DNA of 58,731 bases, from positions 1 to 58,731 of the forward strand of contig NZ_FQTY01000018.1 of the NCBI RefSeq assembly GCF_900128955.1, given 5' to 3'. Position numbers and translations under genes: made by a program. Origin of the DNA: Tissierella praeacuta DSM 18095 (GTDB lineage Bacteria; Bacillota; Clostridia; Tissierellales; Tissierellaceae). A model generated the notes under the pieces. That model saw nothing but the letters and a program-made list of their open reading frames with translations. It was not told the origin of the DNA and ran no database searches. Positions 10,780 through 19,978 of the stretch are shown piece by piece; position 1 is the first letter of the stretch; every line of letters starts with the position of its first letter.

Positions 10780-11135
10780 TGTTCAAAAAAGCTAGTCTCA
10801 CCATCAGGGAGATAGGTATCTTTTAAAAGATTATATATTTCACATTCAATTTTAAAATTTATATCCTTTTCATTGTCAGAGTTTATTCTAAAAGAATTCT
10901 GCAAAGTATAGTTCTTTTTATATCTAGCATTCTCCATTAACAATGCACGAACATCTACTAGAATTGATTCAAGAAACATGTCCTCTAAAAATATATCATC
11001 CTTAATGAAATTCTTATCTCGAAATAAAAAATAGTCCATCTTTCTTTGTATTTTTATAATCTGGTTATTATATTGCTCTCTGTATCTGCAGAATTCATTA
11101 AAATCTAAACCGTGTGCAAAAATCTCTTCTTCCAT
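10776..11135 (-). CDS. Hypothetical protein (119 aa)
   Basis: The start is the ATG at 11135 (MEEEIFAHGLDFNEFCRYRE), chosen because TTGGAGGATAAAC precedes it; an earlier in-frame start at 11168 has no RBS. It is predicted mostly helical, charged, without signal peptide or membrane segment. It is the first gene of the minus-strand cluster that runs through the CPBP and papain-like proteases, and its stop overlaps the next start. No family recognised. Confidence 0.6.
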   Translation of the reverse strand: MEEEIFAHGLDFNEFCRYREQYNNQIIKIQRKMDYFLFRDKNFIKDDIFLEDMFLESILVDVRALLMENARYKKNYTLQNSFRINSDNEKDINFKIECEIYNLLKDTYLPDGETSFFEQ

Positions 11136-11672
11136 GTTTATCCTCCAATTCTCTAGAACCAAAATCAAACATTTATCTTAAACTTCTATGCCATCTATAT
11201 TTTTGCCTTTTTTCGGGGTCAAAAAAGTCATTTTTCGTCCGTTTTTCGACCCCAAAATCGGCTCCAAACCAATATACGTTGTGTTCTAACTCTATTTTTT
11301 TCTCACCCGAAGCACTACGCGTCATCAGAATTATCGCTTCGACGTGCTATATGTTTCTATATTTGATAATGTAGTAGTATTCTACCCCCTTGCTAGTTTA
11401 TAGTTCGTTCTTCATATATTTCTCAACCCAAAACTGTAACATATTTAAATCGAAAAGTAGGTCATAAACATCCTCTAACCTTACCATGACTAATTTCTCT
11501 ATCATCATATATATATAACACATATTAGTATTATCAAAATTTAAAATATCTAAAATTACTTTTCCTTGTCCATTTTCCTACCATATTTTTATAATTGCCT
11601 AGTAAAATATTAAGCTTTGTGTTTATAACAATTTAAAATTAACCTTTGTAAACCCTTGTATATAAATACATA
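11136..11672. other. Intergenic region with a long hairpin at 11215-11253
   Basis: No convincing gene. It holds a strong inverted repeat, GGGGTC at 11217-11222 region against GACCCC at 11248-11253, extended by A-rich/T-rich arms with a loop TCATTTTTCGTCCG. It may terminate transcription coming from either side. The remainder is AT-rich without motifs I can name. Confidence 0.4.
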
Positions 11673-12556
11673 CTATTCTTTTCTATAAATCTTCTCCCAC
11701 AACTCATTTAATTCAATATCTTTTGAAAATTCTTCAATAAATTTGCTTTTTAATACCTTTTTCTCATTCTCTTTCATTACCTCTAATATATTTCTTGCTT
11801 GTTCTTTGGGTATTTTACCTTTGCTAGCATCTTTTAATATCATACTTAATTTTCCTAATACTGGACTTCCCATTAATTGCTTAGTAGTTATAATCCCTAC
11901 TTCAGTAATCAATGTATTCTGCCATATATCCATACTAGTTTTTTTAATAGCTGTTACAATTAAAATACCACATAAATTTGAGTATATATAGCAATATTCA
12001 GGTTCATCATTCTCTAGTAAAGATCCAAATATACTTCTTTTGAAAAAACAGATAGGATAAAGATCTGCATGATTAATAAATGATAAATCATCAATAAAAT
12101 ATAAATGAGTCTCTACTCCTTTTGGAAACTCTCCCCTACCTAATAGATACTCCCTTAGTCCCATTATAACATTTGTAACTAAACTAATATTTTTATTAGA
12201 GATTTCTCTTGTTTTATTTAGATAGGACATTAATTCTATATATAGGATCCTCCAATTCACTGATGTTATAAAATACCTGATCCATTCTTCATATTCAAAT
12301 TCAGATTTATATCCATTTAAATATGGTCTGAAAACTTTCTCAGCAAATATCTTTTCAGACTTCGAGAATAATCCTTCACAATCCACGCAAAGCAACTCTT
12401 CTTTAAATCCATCTTGGACTCTCCTTCGAAAATCAGTTTCTGTACCTCTCAAAAAACCTGTAGGACCCGTTTTTTTAATCCAATCAGTTACAAATCTTGG
12501 TATTATATGACTCTTCTTCAATTCAGACTTTTTATAACATAATGCACACTCTTTCA
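11673..12556 (-). CDS. HNH-like zinc protein of unknown role (294 aa)
   Basis: The start is the ATG at 12556 (MKECALCYKKSELKKSHIIP), with AAGGAGAGGAAACCT upstream; the frame opens 9 codons earlier without an RBS. The N-terminus has CALC...SHIIPRF...LLCVDCE, an arrangement of two Cys pairs around a His as in HNH_5-type endonuclease-like domains. The remaining 230 residues are mostly helical and unrecognised. It stands alone between the protease cluster and recombinase remnants. Proteins of this type are often islanded with defence genes; nuclease activity is inferred only. Confidence 0.6.
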
Positions 12557-13038
12557 TAGGTTTCCTCTCCTTATACGATTCCATATAACTTGTCTTTCTT
12601 AGAAAAAGTATTTAGGTTCTAATACATTAAAAATTCCTTTATAAACACTATCTAATTAAAATCATTCAGTCAGTTACAGTCTTTAAGAGTTATTCATAAA
12701 TCTATCCAAGATATATGAACAAAAGAGCTTCAACGGAATTTGGAATTTTTATTTTAATCTTTTCTATATTTTAAAGTTCATTACCATTAAACAGATTATT
12801 ACCCGCAAATAGATAATAATAAGATAGGTAACATCATTATCATTTTATAGCATTTTCCAGTATTTCTCAACTAGCAAATGTATTCTTTACTAAGTTTAAA
12901 AATTACTTTTGACTATTTCTATCTACTAAATATAACCCTCAATATTCTCTTAGGAGTTTAATCTTAGTATATTCTCACTACTTCAAATCAGTAACATTGC
13001 CTTATATCCTTGTTGCTGCTCCACATTCCTAATCATAT
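12557..13038. other. Intergenic region, nothing recognised
   Basis: AT-rich, stop codons in all frames at short intervals, no repeat or terminator that I can support. It may be degraded coding sequence. Confidence 0.4.
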
Positions 13039-13558
13039 CTACTCAATCACTACCTCTAATTCAAACTGTATCTCTAGCCTTTCTCCTTTTTAACTTTAAT
13101 GGTCTTGATTAATCTTCTAACTAACTTCCCATCAAACTCTCTTACTTGTGGTCTTACAGTCTTTAATGTACTGTCCATTTCAGCTAATCGTTCTACATAG
13201 CTATTTGTGTATTTCTTCTCTTGCACCAGCCTTATTTTTGCCTGTTTTAGCCTATTAATCTCTTCTGATATCCTTTTATACTCATTATCAAAATCTTCTG
13301 TTACAACCCCTAGTTTTGCATTTTCCTCTATTAGATTTAATATTTCTTTTTGTAGAAGTTCTATCTGTTCAGCATGTTCTGTTGGGATATCTTTTGCAGA
13401 ATATCCACCGATGATTCTAATAACATTCTTCCTGAATGCTCCTATAAAATCTCCATTATTTTCTACTACACTGTTTATGGCTGTCATTATAGCATTATGT
13501 AGTGGTTCGTTGGTGAATTGATTGCAATTAGCTTTGTCTTTTCGATTCAGTGAGACTT
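13039..13558 (-). pseudogene. C-terminal remnant of a serine recombinase
   Basis: The minus strand reads NCNQFTNEPLHNAIMTAIN, then a coiled coil (ELLQKEILNLIEENAKLG...EEINRLKQAKIRLVQEKKY) and VREFDGKLVRRLIKTIKVK. These are the late zinc-ribbon, coiled-coil and tail of large serine recombinases. A frameshift after KVKKE is followed in the other frame by LEIQFELEVVIE, the usual end. The resolvase domain is missing. It marks a second, older integration event beside the methylase remnant. Confidence 0.75.
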
Positions 13559-14073
13559 ACTCGTTCATTACAACGGATTAAAAAATCAAGTGAATATGTT
13601 CCCACAAACAAAAACCACTGAATGTCATCTACACACTCAATGGGTTTAACTATCGATATTACTATATTTTATTGCTTTTCTAACTTCACGATAACTTCAA
13701 CATGCCTTGAAGCGATGATAATGATGTCGTAAATAGATATTATCCCCTTGGTGGTAGGGTAAAATTATAACAATAAACTATTCTTTTCTGTCTACATTAA
13801 TTGTATTATAAGGGTTATAATCTTTTGATACTTGTAACCAAATATTCCAAATAAGTAGGGGTAATCAGACTAAATTTCTCAATTTATCTTTAGAAAGTAT
13901 TTTATTGTTAGTTACTCTTATTTTTTAAAATTATACATCTCCTGTACCTTCCAGTGATAGTAAATATTTAATTATTTTCACAAATAAAATATTTGGCTAT
14001 TATAATTATACGTACAAAAAAATATAGCTATTCTCTAATTACATTAGTGTAAATTATCACTAGATTTACCTAA
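13559..14073. other. Intergenic region, nothing recognised
   Basis: About 500 nt of AT-rich sequence between the recombinase remnant and the methylase remnant. No ORF with RBS and no clear terminator. Confidence 0.35.
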
Positions 14074-14704
14074 TTACCATATAAATTTTTCACTTGAAAT
14101 GTTTGTAATTACTATTTCTTTACCTAATGCACTCCCCCCCCCCCGCATTGTGCATAATGTTATATTCTTCCATATAAAAATCTTTATACAAATCTCTAAC
14201 AAGAGAGCAGGCATCATATGTGATTATCCAGGGATACTCGATGTCATCTAAATGCTTAACAATAACATTCTTTAAATTGAGATGGTCTTCCTCTGTAAAG
14301 AAGTTAGTATAAAGCTGACTCCCTTTAATAACATAGGGAGGGTCAATATTGAGAAATATAGGTGATTTCATTTTCTTCAGATGCATTTTAATAAAATACC
14401 CTGCATCTTTGTTGTATAGCCGAATCTTACTTTTAAGTTGGGCAATACTCTCAATTCTACGGCTTATATCCTCTCTATTGAACCTACAATCAATTTTATA
14501 ATTTCCAGTTTGCTTTAATCCACCAATAGGTCCGCCTTTAATTATCCCAGAAAAATTCACCCTATTTAAAAACAATGTAGCAAAACCATCGGTCAAAGAA
14601 TCAACATCAGGATTCTGATAGTTCTGCTTTTGCTTTTCTCGTTCTTCTAAATTTATCGGTGTCTCCCTAATAAGTCGAAGTAATCCATCTGTATCATTCA
14701 ACAC
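14074..14704 (-). pseudogene. DNA adenine methylase (D12 class) fragment with 11-C tract
   Basis: The fragment starts at the junction 14704 with LNDTDGLLRLIRETPINLEE and includes the catalytic motif IV, NIDPPYVIKGSQLYTNFF, and YPWIITYDACSLVRDLY. The N-terminal SAM-binding FxGxG segment is absent. Near the end the coding strand has 11 G residues (134-144 in the 14100s). With 11 the frame ends GGGECIR at 14120; with 10 it would continue SALGKEIVITNIS... to a stop at 14074, which matches family C-termini. The homopolymer could slip, but the lost N-terminus makes this copy inactive. Confidence 0.8.
14134..14144. repeat. Homopolymeric C tract (11 bases)
   Basis: Eleven consecutive C on the plus strand inside the methylase fragment. 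A 10-base version restores the conserved C-terminal frame. Tracts of this length are typical slipped-strand phase-variation sites. Confidence 0.85.
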
Positions 14705-15446
14705 CGGTCAATTATCGGCAATAGGAAAACCACTGCCGGAGGGTACGATATCGCGTAAAAGGGTAAACTATCCCCATACCTTGGGATACGATGTATACAA
14801 CGGCGAGCCTGTCGAGGTTTCACTCGAAGTCTTAGCAAGCGAAACTCCAATTTATACAGAGGGTTACATGGTTTTTGTCGAGGGTATACCTGTACTTTCC
14901 AGAATTAAGGTAGACGGTGTTATGCACGAAAAAGAGAAATATATGCACATTGTTGACCATCGCGAGGAAACCACGACAAATGTGAATTTATATTTTGAGC
15001 CGCTTGGATTTCAAAAAGGAGAAATTGTGGAGTTTTATATTGCGTATATATTTACTCCTTCCTATATTCCATACGAGTATTATCCTTTATATGGAAACAC
15101 ACATAAGATAATGAACGCTCCTTCGAGCCCTGTTAAAATAGAAAGAGGAAGCGATTCCACAACGAAAAAAATGGCATTGTTCCCCTCAAGAACATATGAG
15201 ATCCCTAATGAAATATATAAAATGTATGAGCATGAAGACGGGACGAATTATGCGATGGTAGCGGGAGTCAGATAGTACAACAAATCTGAACTTGATAGAA
15301 AAAGTACAATTATGGCAGTTGCTGCTCCTTATAGAGATACATTTCAGAGGTATATTGCATATTCTGTTCCGGTATTGCTGATAAATCTGGACAAACCACA
15401 AGCAGAAGAGGACATCGTCCCGCCTGAATATAAATATGCTGAATGA
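14705..15446 (+). pseudogene. C-terminal part of an unrecognised protein, truncated and with in-frame TAG
   Basis: The frame is open from the junction at 14705 (GQLSAIGKPLPEGTISRKRV) with no start codon of its own, so the 5' part is missing. It continues through VSLEVLASETPIYTEGYMVF and KKMALFPSRTYEIPNEIYK to a TAG at 15273-15275, and stays open in the same frame to 15446 (MAVAAPYRDTFQRYIAY, ending EYKYAE). Codon use and base composition are GC-richer than the left flank. No family recognised. Truncation exactly where the methylase is also truncated marks a recombination junction. Confidence 0.6.
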
Positions 15447-15541
15447 GACGACTGAGCCAGTGATTTGAAAGCCCGTCACACCAATGTTACTGAGACTTCT
15501 GTTCAACCATTCTACAACGTACGCCCGGCTTCGCTATCAAC

Positions 15542-15579
15542 AGCTCCCAATCGTAGTTATTATTCTACGATTGGGAGCT
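15542..15579 (+). terminator. Strong 15-bp hairpin terminator
   Basis: A perfect 15-bp stem AGCTCCCAATCGTAG / CTACGATTGGGAGCT with an 8-nt loop, followed by TCTTTGC. It ends whatever transcribes the upstream fragment. After it (15590-15687) lies a short open stretch, GRFYDAVQDYRRLSDCYAE, without start, possibly another gene remnant. Confidence 0.75.
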
Positions 15580-15750
15580 TCTTTGCAATGGCCGTTTTTA
15601 CGACGCAGTGCAAGATTACCGCAGGCTTTCTGATTGTTATGCTGAAACTAAGCAGAAACTGTTTGTTGGAATCAACCGCTTTTTAAATATCTAGGAATAT
15701 CGGGTAGATGACCAATAAACCCCTGCCTGCAAATTTCTGCATCATTTCTC

Positions 15751-15791
15751 TTGACATCACCACACAATTGTAGTAATATGAGATTACTACA
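15751..15791 (+). promoter_or_regulatory. Sigma-A promoter with overlapping BlaI-type operator
   Basis: TTGACA (15751-15756), a 17-bp spacer and TAATAT (15774-15779) make a near-consensus promoter. The -10 lies inside a perfect dyad TGTAGTAAT-ATGAG-ATTACTACA (15769-15777 with 15783-15791), and a further half site GTGTAGTAA follows at about 15795. TACA/TGTA dyads with this spacing are what BlaI/MecI repressors bind, so the downstream repressor probably controls its own operon. Confidence 0.8.
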
Positions 15792-15842
15792 TAAGTGTAG
15801 TAAAGTTATCGCAGACGTATGGCAATAAACGGAGGTGTACAC

Positions 15843-16241
15843 ATGACCAATTTTCAAAAACTATCGGAAACAGAAATGGAAGTTATGCAGATTATATGGA
15901 AATCTAACCAACCTGTGACATCTAGCGAGCTGCTTGACATTTTTGCGCGGCACAAAGGCAAGGTGTGGAAAGGGCAAACAATGGCAACCTTTCTGGCAAG
16001 GCTGGTTGAGAAAGGAGTCCTGATTTCCACAAAGCAGCAGGGTCGCACGAATATCTATGAGCCTTGCATGTCGCCGGAGGAATACCGGAGCCAGGAAGCA
16101 AAAAGCCTGCTAAAAACGCTGTATGAGGGTTCTGTCAAAAACTTCCTGGCAGCACTTTATGACGGCAAAGAACTGACAAAGGATGAAATAGCTGAATTGA
16201 GGCGCTGGTTCGCGGAAAAGGCAGGTGTGAAGAATGAGTAA
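15843..16241 (+). CDS. BlaI/MecI/CopY-family transcriptional repressor
   Basis: 132 aa, ATG with GGAGGTG 8 nt ahead. The N-terminal winged helix (LSETEMEVMQIIWKSNQPVT, KGKVWKGQTMATFLARLVEK) and the C-terminal dimerization helices (LLKTLYEGSVKNFLAALYDG) match the family over its full length. It should bind the dyad overlapping the promoter at 15751-15791. Its stop overlaps the next start by 8 nt, the usual coupling of blaI with blaR1. The BlaR1-like partner would relieve repression by triggering its proteolysis after a cell-wall signal. Confidence 0.9.
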   Translation: MTNFQKLSETEMEVMQIIWKSNQPVTSSELLDIFARHKGKVWKGQTMATFLARLVEKGVLISTKQQGRTNIYEPCMSPEEYRSQEAKSLLKTLYEGSVKNFLAALYDGKELTKDEIAELRRWFAEKAGVKNE

Positions 16242-17757
16242 TCTGTTTTCAAATCTACTTGCCATGTCCATTGCGGGAAGTGTGGTTGTCGGGTTGATGC
16301 TGTTACTTCGGCCTGTAACTGCAAAAATCTTTCCTGCCAAGTGGCAATACGGAATTGGGAAAATGGCAATTGCTTTTTATCTCTTGCCTGTTTCCCTTAT
16401 TGTAGGAAAAGTTTCTTTTATTTTTCCAAAGACAATAACGCCAAGGCATCCTTCTGGAACGCCACCTATGGCTATCCCTGAAGCATTAGAGCCAAACGGT
16501 TTTGTGGATGCAGTAGATACCCTGATGGAGAAACATCTTCCTGCTGCTATGGAAAAACACCTGTCTTTAGAAGTAATGGGGGCCGTTTTGCTCATTTGGT
16601 TTGTGGGCGCGATGGTATTTGCCGGATGGCATTTCTATTGCTACCACAGATTTAGCAAGCGGCTTCGGGAAAACAGTATTCCCATACCTGAGGATACGGC
16701 CGCCGCCCTGATTTCCTCACGCAAAGCTACTTTGGCTGTCCACAGTGATGTAAAACTGATGCTGAACCACAAAATTACAAGCCCTATGCTTGTGGGGCTG
16801 CGCCACCCCATGATACTGCTGCCAGCATCCAGCATATCGGAAACGGACTTAAAGCTGGTTCTGACCCATGAACTCATGCACCTGAAACGGAAGGATTTAT
16901 GGGTGAAAGTGCTTGCGCTAATTGCGGGAACGCTGCATTGGTTTAACCCCTTCGTCCATGTTCTCCGCAAGGATGTAAACATATGGGGCGAGTTGTCCTG
17001 CGACGAGGCATTGGCATCCGAAATGTCCCATGAGGAAAGAAAGCATTATGGCGAAGCCATTTTGAACGCGCTGGACAACCATTCCGGCATGAACACGGCT
17101 TTTTATTCTCCCTTATGCGAGAGTAAGAAGCACATTAAAAGGAGATTGATAAGAATGTTGAACGTTAAGAAAACTAAGAAGTCTATTACGGTTTTAGCCG
17201 TTGCAGCAATCCTGGCAATCGGCGGTATAGGATTGGCATTGGCTGCCAGTTCGACAGGGAACGACATTGACAATGTTATCAATGTCAGTGCTGATAAACA
17301 GAACGATAGCAATATCGACGTGAAATATCTGTGGCCTGTAACGGGGCGTAATCGTATTACCGCTGCATATGGTAACCACATGCATCCCGTGAAGAAGGAA
17401 ATGGTGTTTCATAATGGGATTGATATTCCGGCACCTGAAGGCACACCTGTACTTACTGCCGATAAGGGAACAGTCGCTGAGATAGGAGATAATGAAACGG
17501 ATGGTAATTATGTCATTTTAAATCACGGTGGGGGTATTCAGACTTTTTACTCGAAATTGTTTGGATTTGCAGAAGGACTTGCAGAGGGAGATACCGTGCA
17601 GCAAGGCGACGTTATCGGCTATATTGGCTCGACAGGCGAAGCAACAGGCCCTCATCTACATTTTCGCCTGATTATTGACGGTGAGTACATTGACCCGACG
17701 AGCGTTTTTGCATCGGAAGATTGGTCGGATGGCAGGATTCGAAGGCCTGGTGATTGA
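16234..17757 (+). CDS. BlaR1-like M56 membrane metallopeptidase fused to an M23 domain
   Basis: 507 aa. Residues 1-140 hold three membrane segments; the M56 zinc site is HELMH (212-216) with ELSCDEA (253-259); a fourth membrane segment spans about 318-338. The C-terminal extracellular part is an M23/LytM-like domain with HNGIDIPA (His393, Asp397) and GPHLHFRL (His474, His476). In place of a beta-lactam sensor, this fusion suggests sensing of peptidoglycan. In the M23 part the usual YxHL catalytic His is replaced (FYSKLF), so it may bind rather than cleave wall material. It is co-transcribed with the BlaI-type repressor. Confidence 0.88.
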   Translation: MSNLFSNLLAMSIAGSVVVGLMLLLRPVTAKIFPAKWQYGIGKMAIAFYLLPVSLIVGKVSFIFPKTITPRHPSGTPPMAIPEALEPNGFVDAVDTLMEKHLPAAMEKHLSLEVMGAVLLIWFVGAMVFAGWHFYCYHRFSKRLRENSIPIPEDTAAALISSRKATLAVHSDVKLMLNHKITSPMLVGLRHPMILLPASSISETDLKLVLTHELMHLKRKDLWVKVLALIAGTLHWFNPFVHVLRKDVNIWGELSCDEALASEMSHEERKHYGEAILNALDNHSGMNTAFYSPLCESKKHIKRRLIRMLNVKKTKKSITVLAVAAILAIGGIGLALAASSTGNDIDNVINVSADKQNDSNIDVKYLWPVTGRNRITAAYGNHMHPVKKEMVFHNGIDIPAPEGTPVLTADKGTVAEIGDNETDGNYVILNHGGGIQTFYSKLFGFAEGLAEGDTVQQGDVIGYIGSTGEATGPHLHFRLIIDGEYIDPTSVFASEDWSDGRIRRPGD

Positions 17758-17840
17758 TTTTTCCGTAGTGTCACGGATGGTATATTTACCTGATAACCCT
17801 TCTTGAAGACATTCTGGCGATGTGGTAGTTGTTAAATATA

Positions 17841-17875
17841 TGTGGGTTCCGTGAAAATGCGGAGCCCACATTTTT
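17841..17875 (+). terminator. Rho-independent terminator of the blaI-M56 operon
   Basis: The stem TGTGGGTTCCG / CGGAGCCCACA (one G-T pair), loop TGAAAATG, then TTTTTGTG. It lies 83 nt past the M56-M23 stop. Confidence 0.85.
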
Positions 17876-17906
17876 GTGTACCCAGCATCGTGTGATTTAA
17901 CAAATT

Positions 17907-18345
17907 TTAATCAGCACCAAAAACAGTTGAAACTCCCAAGCCCTCACAGTTTTTCTTCACGGTGCTGATTATTGTGGTTATCAGAAAAAACAACTTATCA
18001 GGAATTTTAGAAAAAACCTTAGGACAAATAAGGGAGAAGAAGAAAAAGATAAAGATAGCCACTACTGGATTTAGAAACCCTAATGTACCAAATATGATCC
18101 CAACAATATTGAAGGCAAAGGAGAATACTATATTCATCTTTATTCGCTTAATGACCAATCTTGACATATCAATAAATTCAACAATCTTGATCAAATCATC
18201 TTGCATTAATACAACATTAGCTGTCTTAATTGCAAAATTAGTTCCCCCATGACCATTGCTATACCTACATCAGCTAAAGAAAGGGCAGGACCATCGTTAA
18301 TTCCATCACCTATAATAGCAACTTTCTTGCCCATACTCTGATATA
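17907..18345 (-). pseudogene. C-terminal remnant of a heavy-metal P1B-type ATPase
   Basis: The minus strand reads [20 protein letters not shown] then ADVGIAM, the hinge motif of P-type ATPases. A frameshift near 18240 follows, then in the next frame [20 protein letters not shown] and two membrane helices (FNIVGIIFGTLGFLNPVVA), the CadA/CopA-type C-terminus. The actuator, phosphorylation and N-terminal metal domains are missing. Its last 20 codons coincide with a 10-bp inverted repeat AATCAGCACC (17909-17918) / GGTGCTGATT (17961-17970), near the right edge of the GC-rich island. Confidence 0.8.
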
Positions 18346-18445
18346 TATTAGTTTAATCTAATGTGCTAGTAAATTTGATATTGTATGAATTTACCAATTA
18401 CTTTTTTGAAAGAAAGATACCTCCTAAGAAAACAGCTCGGAAATA
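18346..18445. other. Short spacer between ATPase remnant and next element
   Basis: No gene seen. AT-rich; contains no terminator I can support. Confidence 0.3.
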
Positions 18446-18559
18446 TTATCCAAATATGAGTTCTTTAATGTGTCCTAGATTTATATTATTTCCTAACATA
18501 TGATTGATGCTGTAACAGAGATTATGGGCTGAGTCCTTATCTATATTTATTTTTTCCAT
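18446..18559 (-). CDS. Small hypothetical protein (37 aa)
   Basis: ATG at 18559 preceded by AAGGAGGTCAAT, an ideal RBS. The product begins MEKINIDKDSAHNLCYSINH and ends KELIFG. No family recognised; it may be a small regulator. It is the most downstream gene of the minus-strand conjugative element, after the amidoligase gene. Confidence 0.55.
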   Translation of the reverse strand: MEKINIDKDSAHNLCYSINHMLGNNINLGHIKELIFG

Positions 18560-18685
18560 ATTGACCTCCTTATTAATTCATAGACATAAACAGTAAATCA
18601 TTGCAAATTCATTTGCTCACTTAAGTTCATATGAATTTGATGATTGTTGCATTTGACTTACATCAACTCACTATCGTTTCTTGTA

Positions 18686-19720
18686 TTAAGTCATAAAAAA
18701 GGCAGGGAATTCTTCTCCCTGCTCACCTATTTCTATATCATTGCTTTCTAATTCAACCCTTTCTTTTTGCTCTAAAAGCTCTTGTTCTCTCTTTTTTCTT
18801 AGTCTTTCTTTTTGTGGTTCTGCTTGCTCTGGTGACTTCCAAGCAATATTTCCTTCCAGATTATCTAGAAGATGTTTTCTGGCTGTTTTAAACTCATCTC
18901 CTATTAACCCTAATCTTAAAAGCCATACTCTAAATGTATATTTTTCATTTTCTGATACAGTTTTCTTGGGACTTGCAAACTTTTGATTATATGCTTGTGC
19001 TGTTACAGCCATACAAAATTGCAGATATGCTTTCAATTTTCCTGCATGAAGAGATCCATTAAAAGCTCTGAATTCTATGGTTCCCTTTTGAAAAACAGAG
19101 TGCAGATTTAGACATCGATATCTACTGTCATGGTAATGCTGATGACTTCCATCCCCCCCTTTATACCAAAGATTTTGAATACTCCTTATTGTTTTAGGTT
19201 TCTTTTTGTTTAGTTCTTCTAAGAAATCCTTATCTATTTTTTTACAATACCGTCTTTCTCTTTCCGAATCTACTTTCAAGGCTTTATATATCATATCTTC
19301 CTTTGCAGCTACAATATTTACAAGGTTTCTAATTTGATATGCCTTAAATGGAGCTGAATTGATATGAATATGAATTCCACAAGATTTATTACAAAATGCT
19401 CCAGCCCCTCTTAATTTTCTTATGATTTCTTGAATATTTTCTATATCTTCATATCTACAAATAGGACTTACTAACTCAACACTATATTCCTTATCTGCTA
19501 TTTGCTTTCTATTCCCTACTTTCTTTTGACAGGTAATACTAGCATCACTTACAAGTTTCCATTTCCTATTTTCATTATCTGTTACAGTATAAGTCCCATA
19601 TCCACCTCCCTCAAAATCTACTGTCCCATTTAAATATTCACCAATAACCTGTGCTGCTCTTTTTCTTGTAATACCAGTCATCTCAACTTCTACTCCAAAA
19701 TTTTGTTCCCTAAGATCCAT
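18686..19720 (-). CDS. Amidoligase family protein
   Basis: About 344 aa from the ATG at 19720, chosen because AGGCGG lies 7 nt before it (a GTG two codons earlier is possible). Landmarks of the amidoligase family (PF12224) are present: FGVEVEMTGITRKRA, WKLVSDASI, EYSVELVSPICRYED, CGIHIHINSAPFKAYQIRNL and GTIEFRAFNGSLHAGKLKAY. The fold is related to glutamine synthetase and forms amide bonds using ATP. Amidoligase genes are common cargo of clostridial conjugative elements; the substrate is unknown, with cell-wall or peptide modification suggested for the family. Confidence 0.88.
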   Translation of the reverse strand: MDLREQNFGVEVEMTGITRKRAAQVIGEYLNGTVDFEGGGYGTYTVTDNENRKWKLVSDASITCQKKVGNRKQIADKEYSVELVSPICRYEDIENIQEIIRKLRGAGAFCNKSCGIHIHINSAPFKAYQIRNLVNIVAAKEDMIYKALKVDSERERRYCKKIDKDFLEELNKKKPKTIRSIQNLWYKGGDGSHQHYHDSRYRCLNLHSVFQKGTIEFRAFNGSLHAGKLKAYLQFCMAVTAQAYNQKFASPKKTVSENEKYTFRVWLLRLGLIGDEFKTARKHLLDNLEGNIAWKSPEQAEPQKERLRKKREQELLEQKERVELESNDIEIGEQGEEFPAFFMT

Positions 19721-19732
19721 ATCCACACCGCC

Positions 19733-19978
19733 TTACCATAGCTTTTTTCTTTTTATTATATCTATGGCATTTTCATATCCTCTATATTTAGAAGCTAGAA
19801 CAATAAGATCTGCTAGTTTTTCATCCCTCCAGGAATCAATTAATTCTCCTAAGCATTTATCGTGGAGTTCATTGATTTTAAAAATAGTATCTGCAATAAT
19901 CTTTTCTATTTCTTTATCTCTTTTAATAGATTTGTTCTTTTCTCTGTATCTTCTTTTAAATATTGCTCCATAAAACAT
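19733..19978 (-). CDS. Hypothetical protein in the conjugation operon (up to 81 aa)
   Basis: The frame ends KYRGYENAIDIIKRKKLW 7 nt before the amidoligase start region. The better-conserved-looking part is from about residue 25 (IEKIIADTIFKINELHDKCLG). The upstream half overlaps the 58-aa gene in another frame and the ATG at 19978 has no RBS, so the true start is uncertain. Helical, charged, no membrane segment. No family recognised. Confidence 0.45.
   Translation of the reverse strand: MFYGAIFKRRYREKNKSIKRDKEIEKIIADTIFKINELHDKCLGELIDSWRDEKLADLIVLASKYRGYENAIDIIKRKKLW

Noticed and set aside
15186-15506. Minus-strand ORF of 106 codons in the GC-richer island
   Set aside because: Antisense to the continuing plus-strand pseudogene frame; no RBS.
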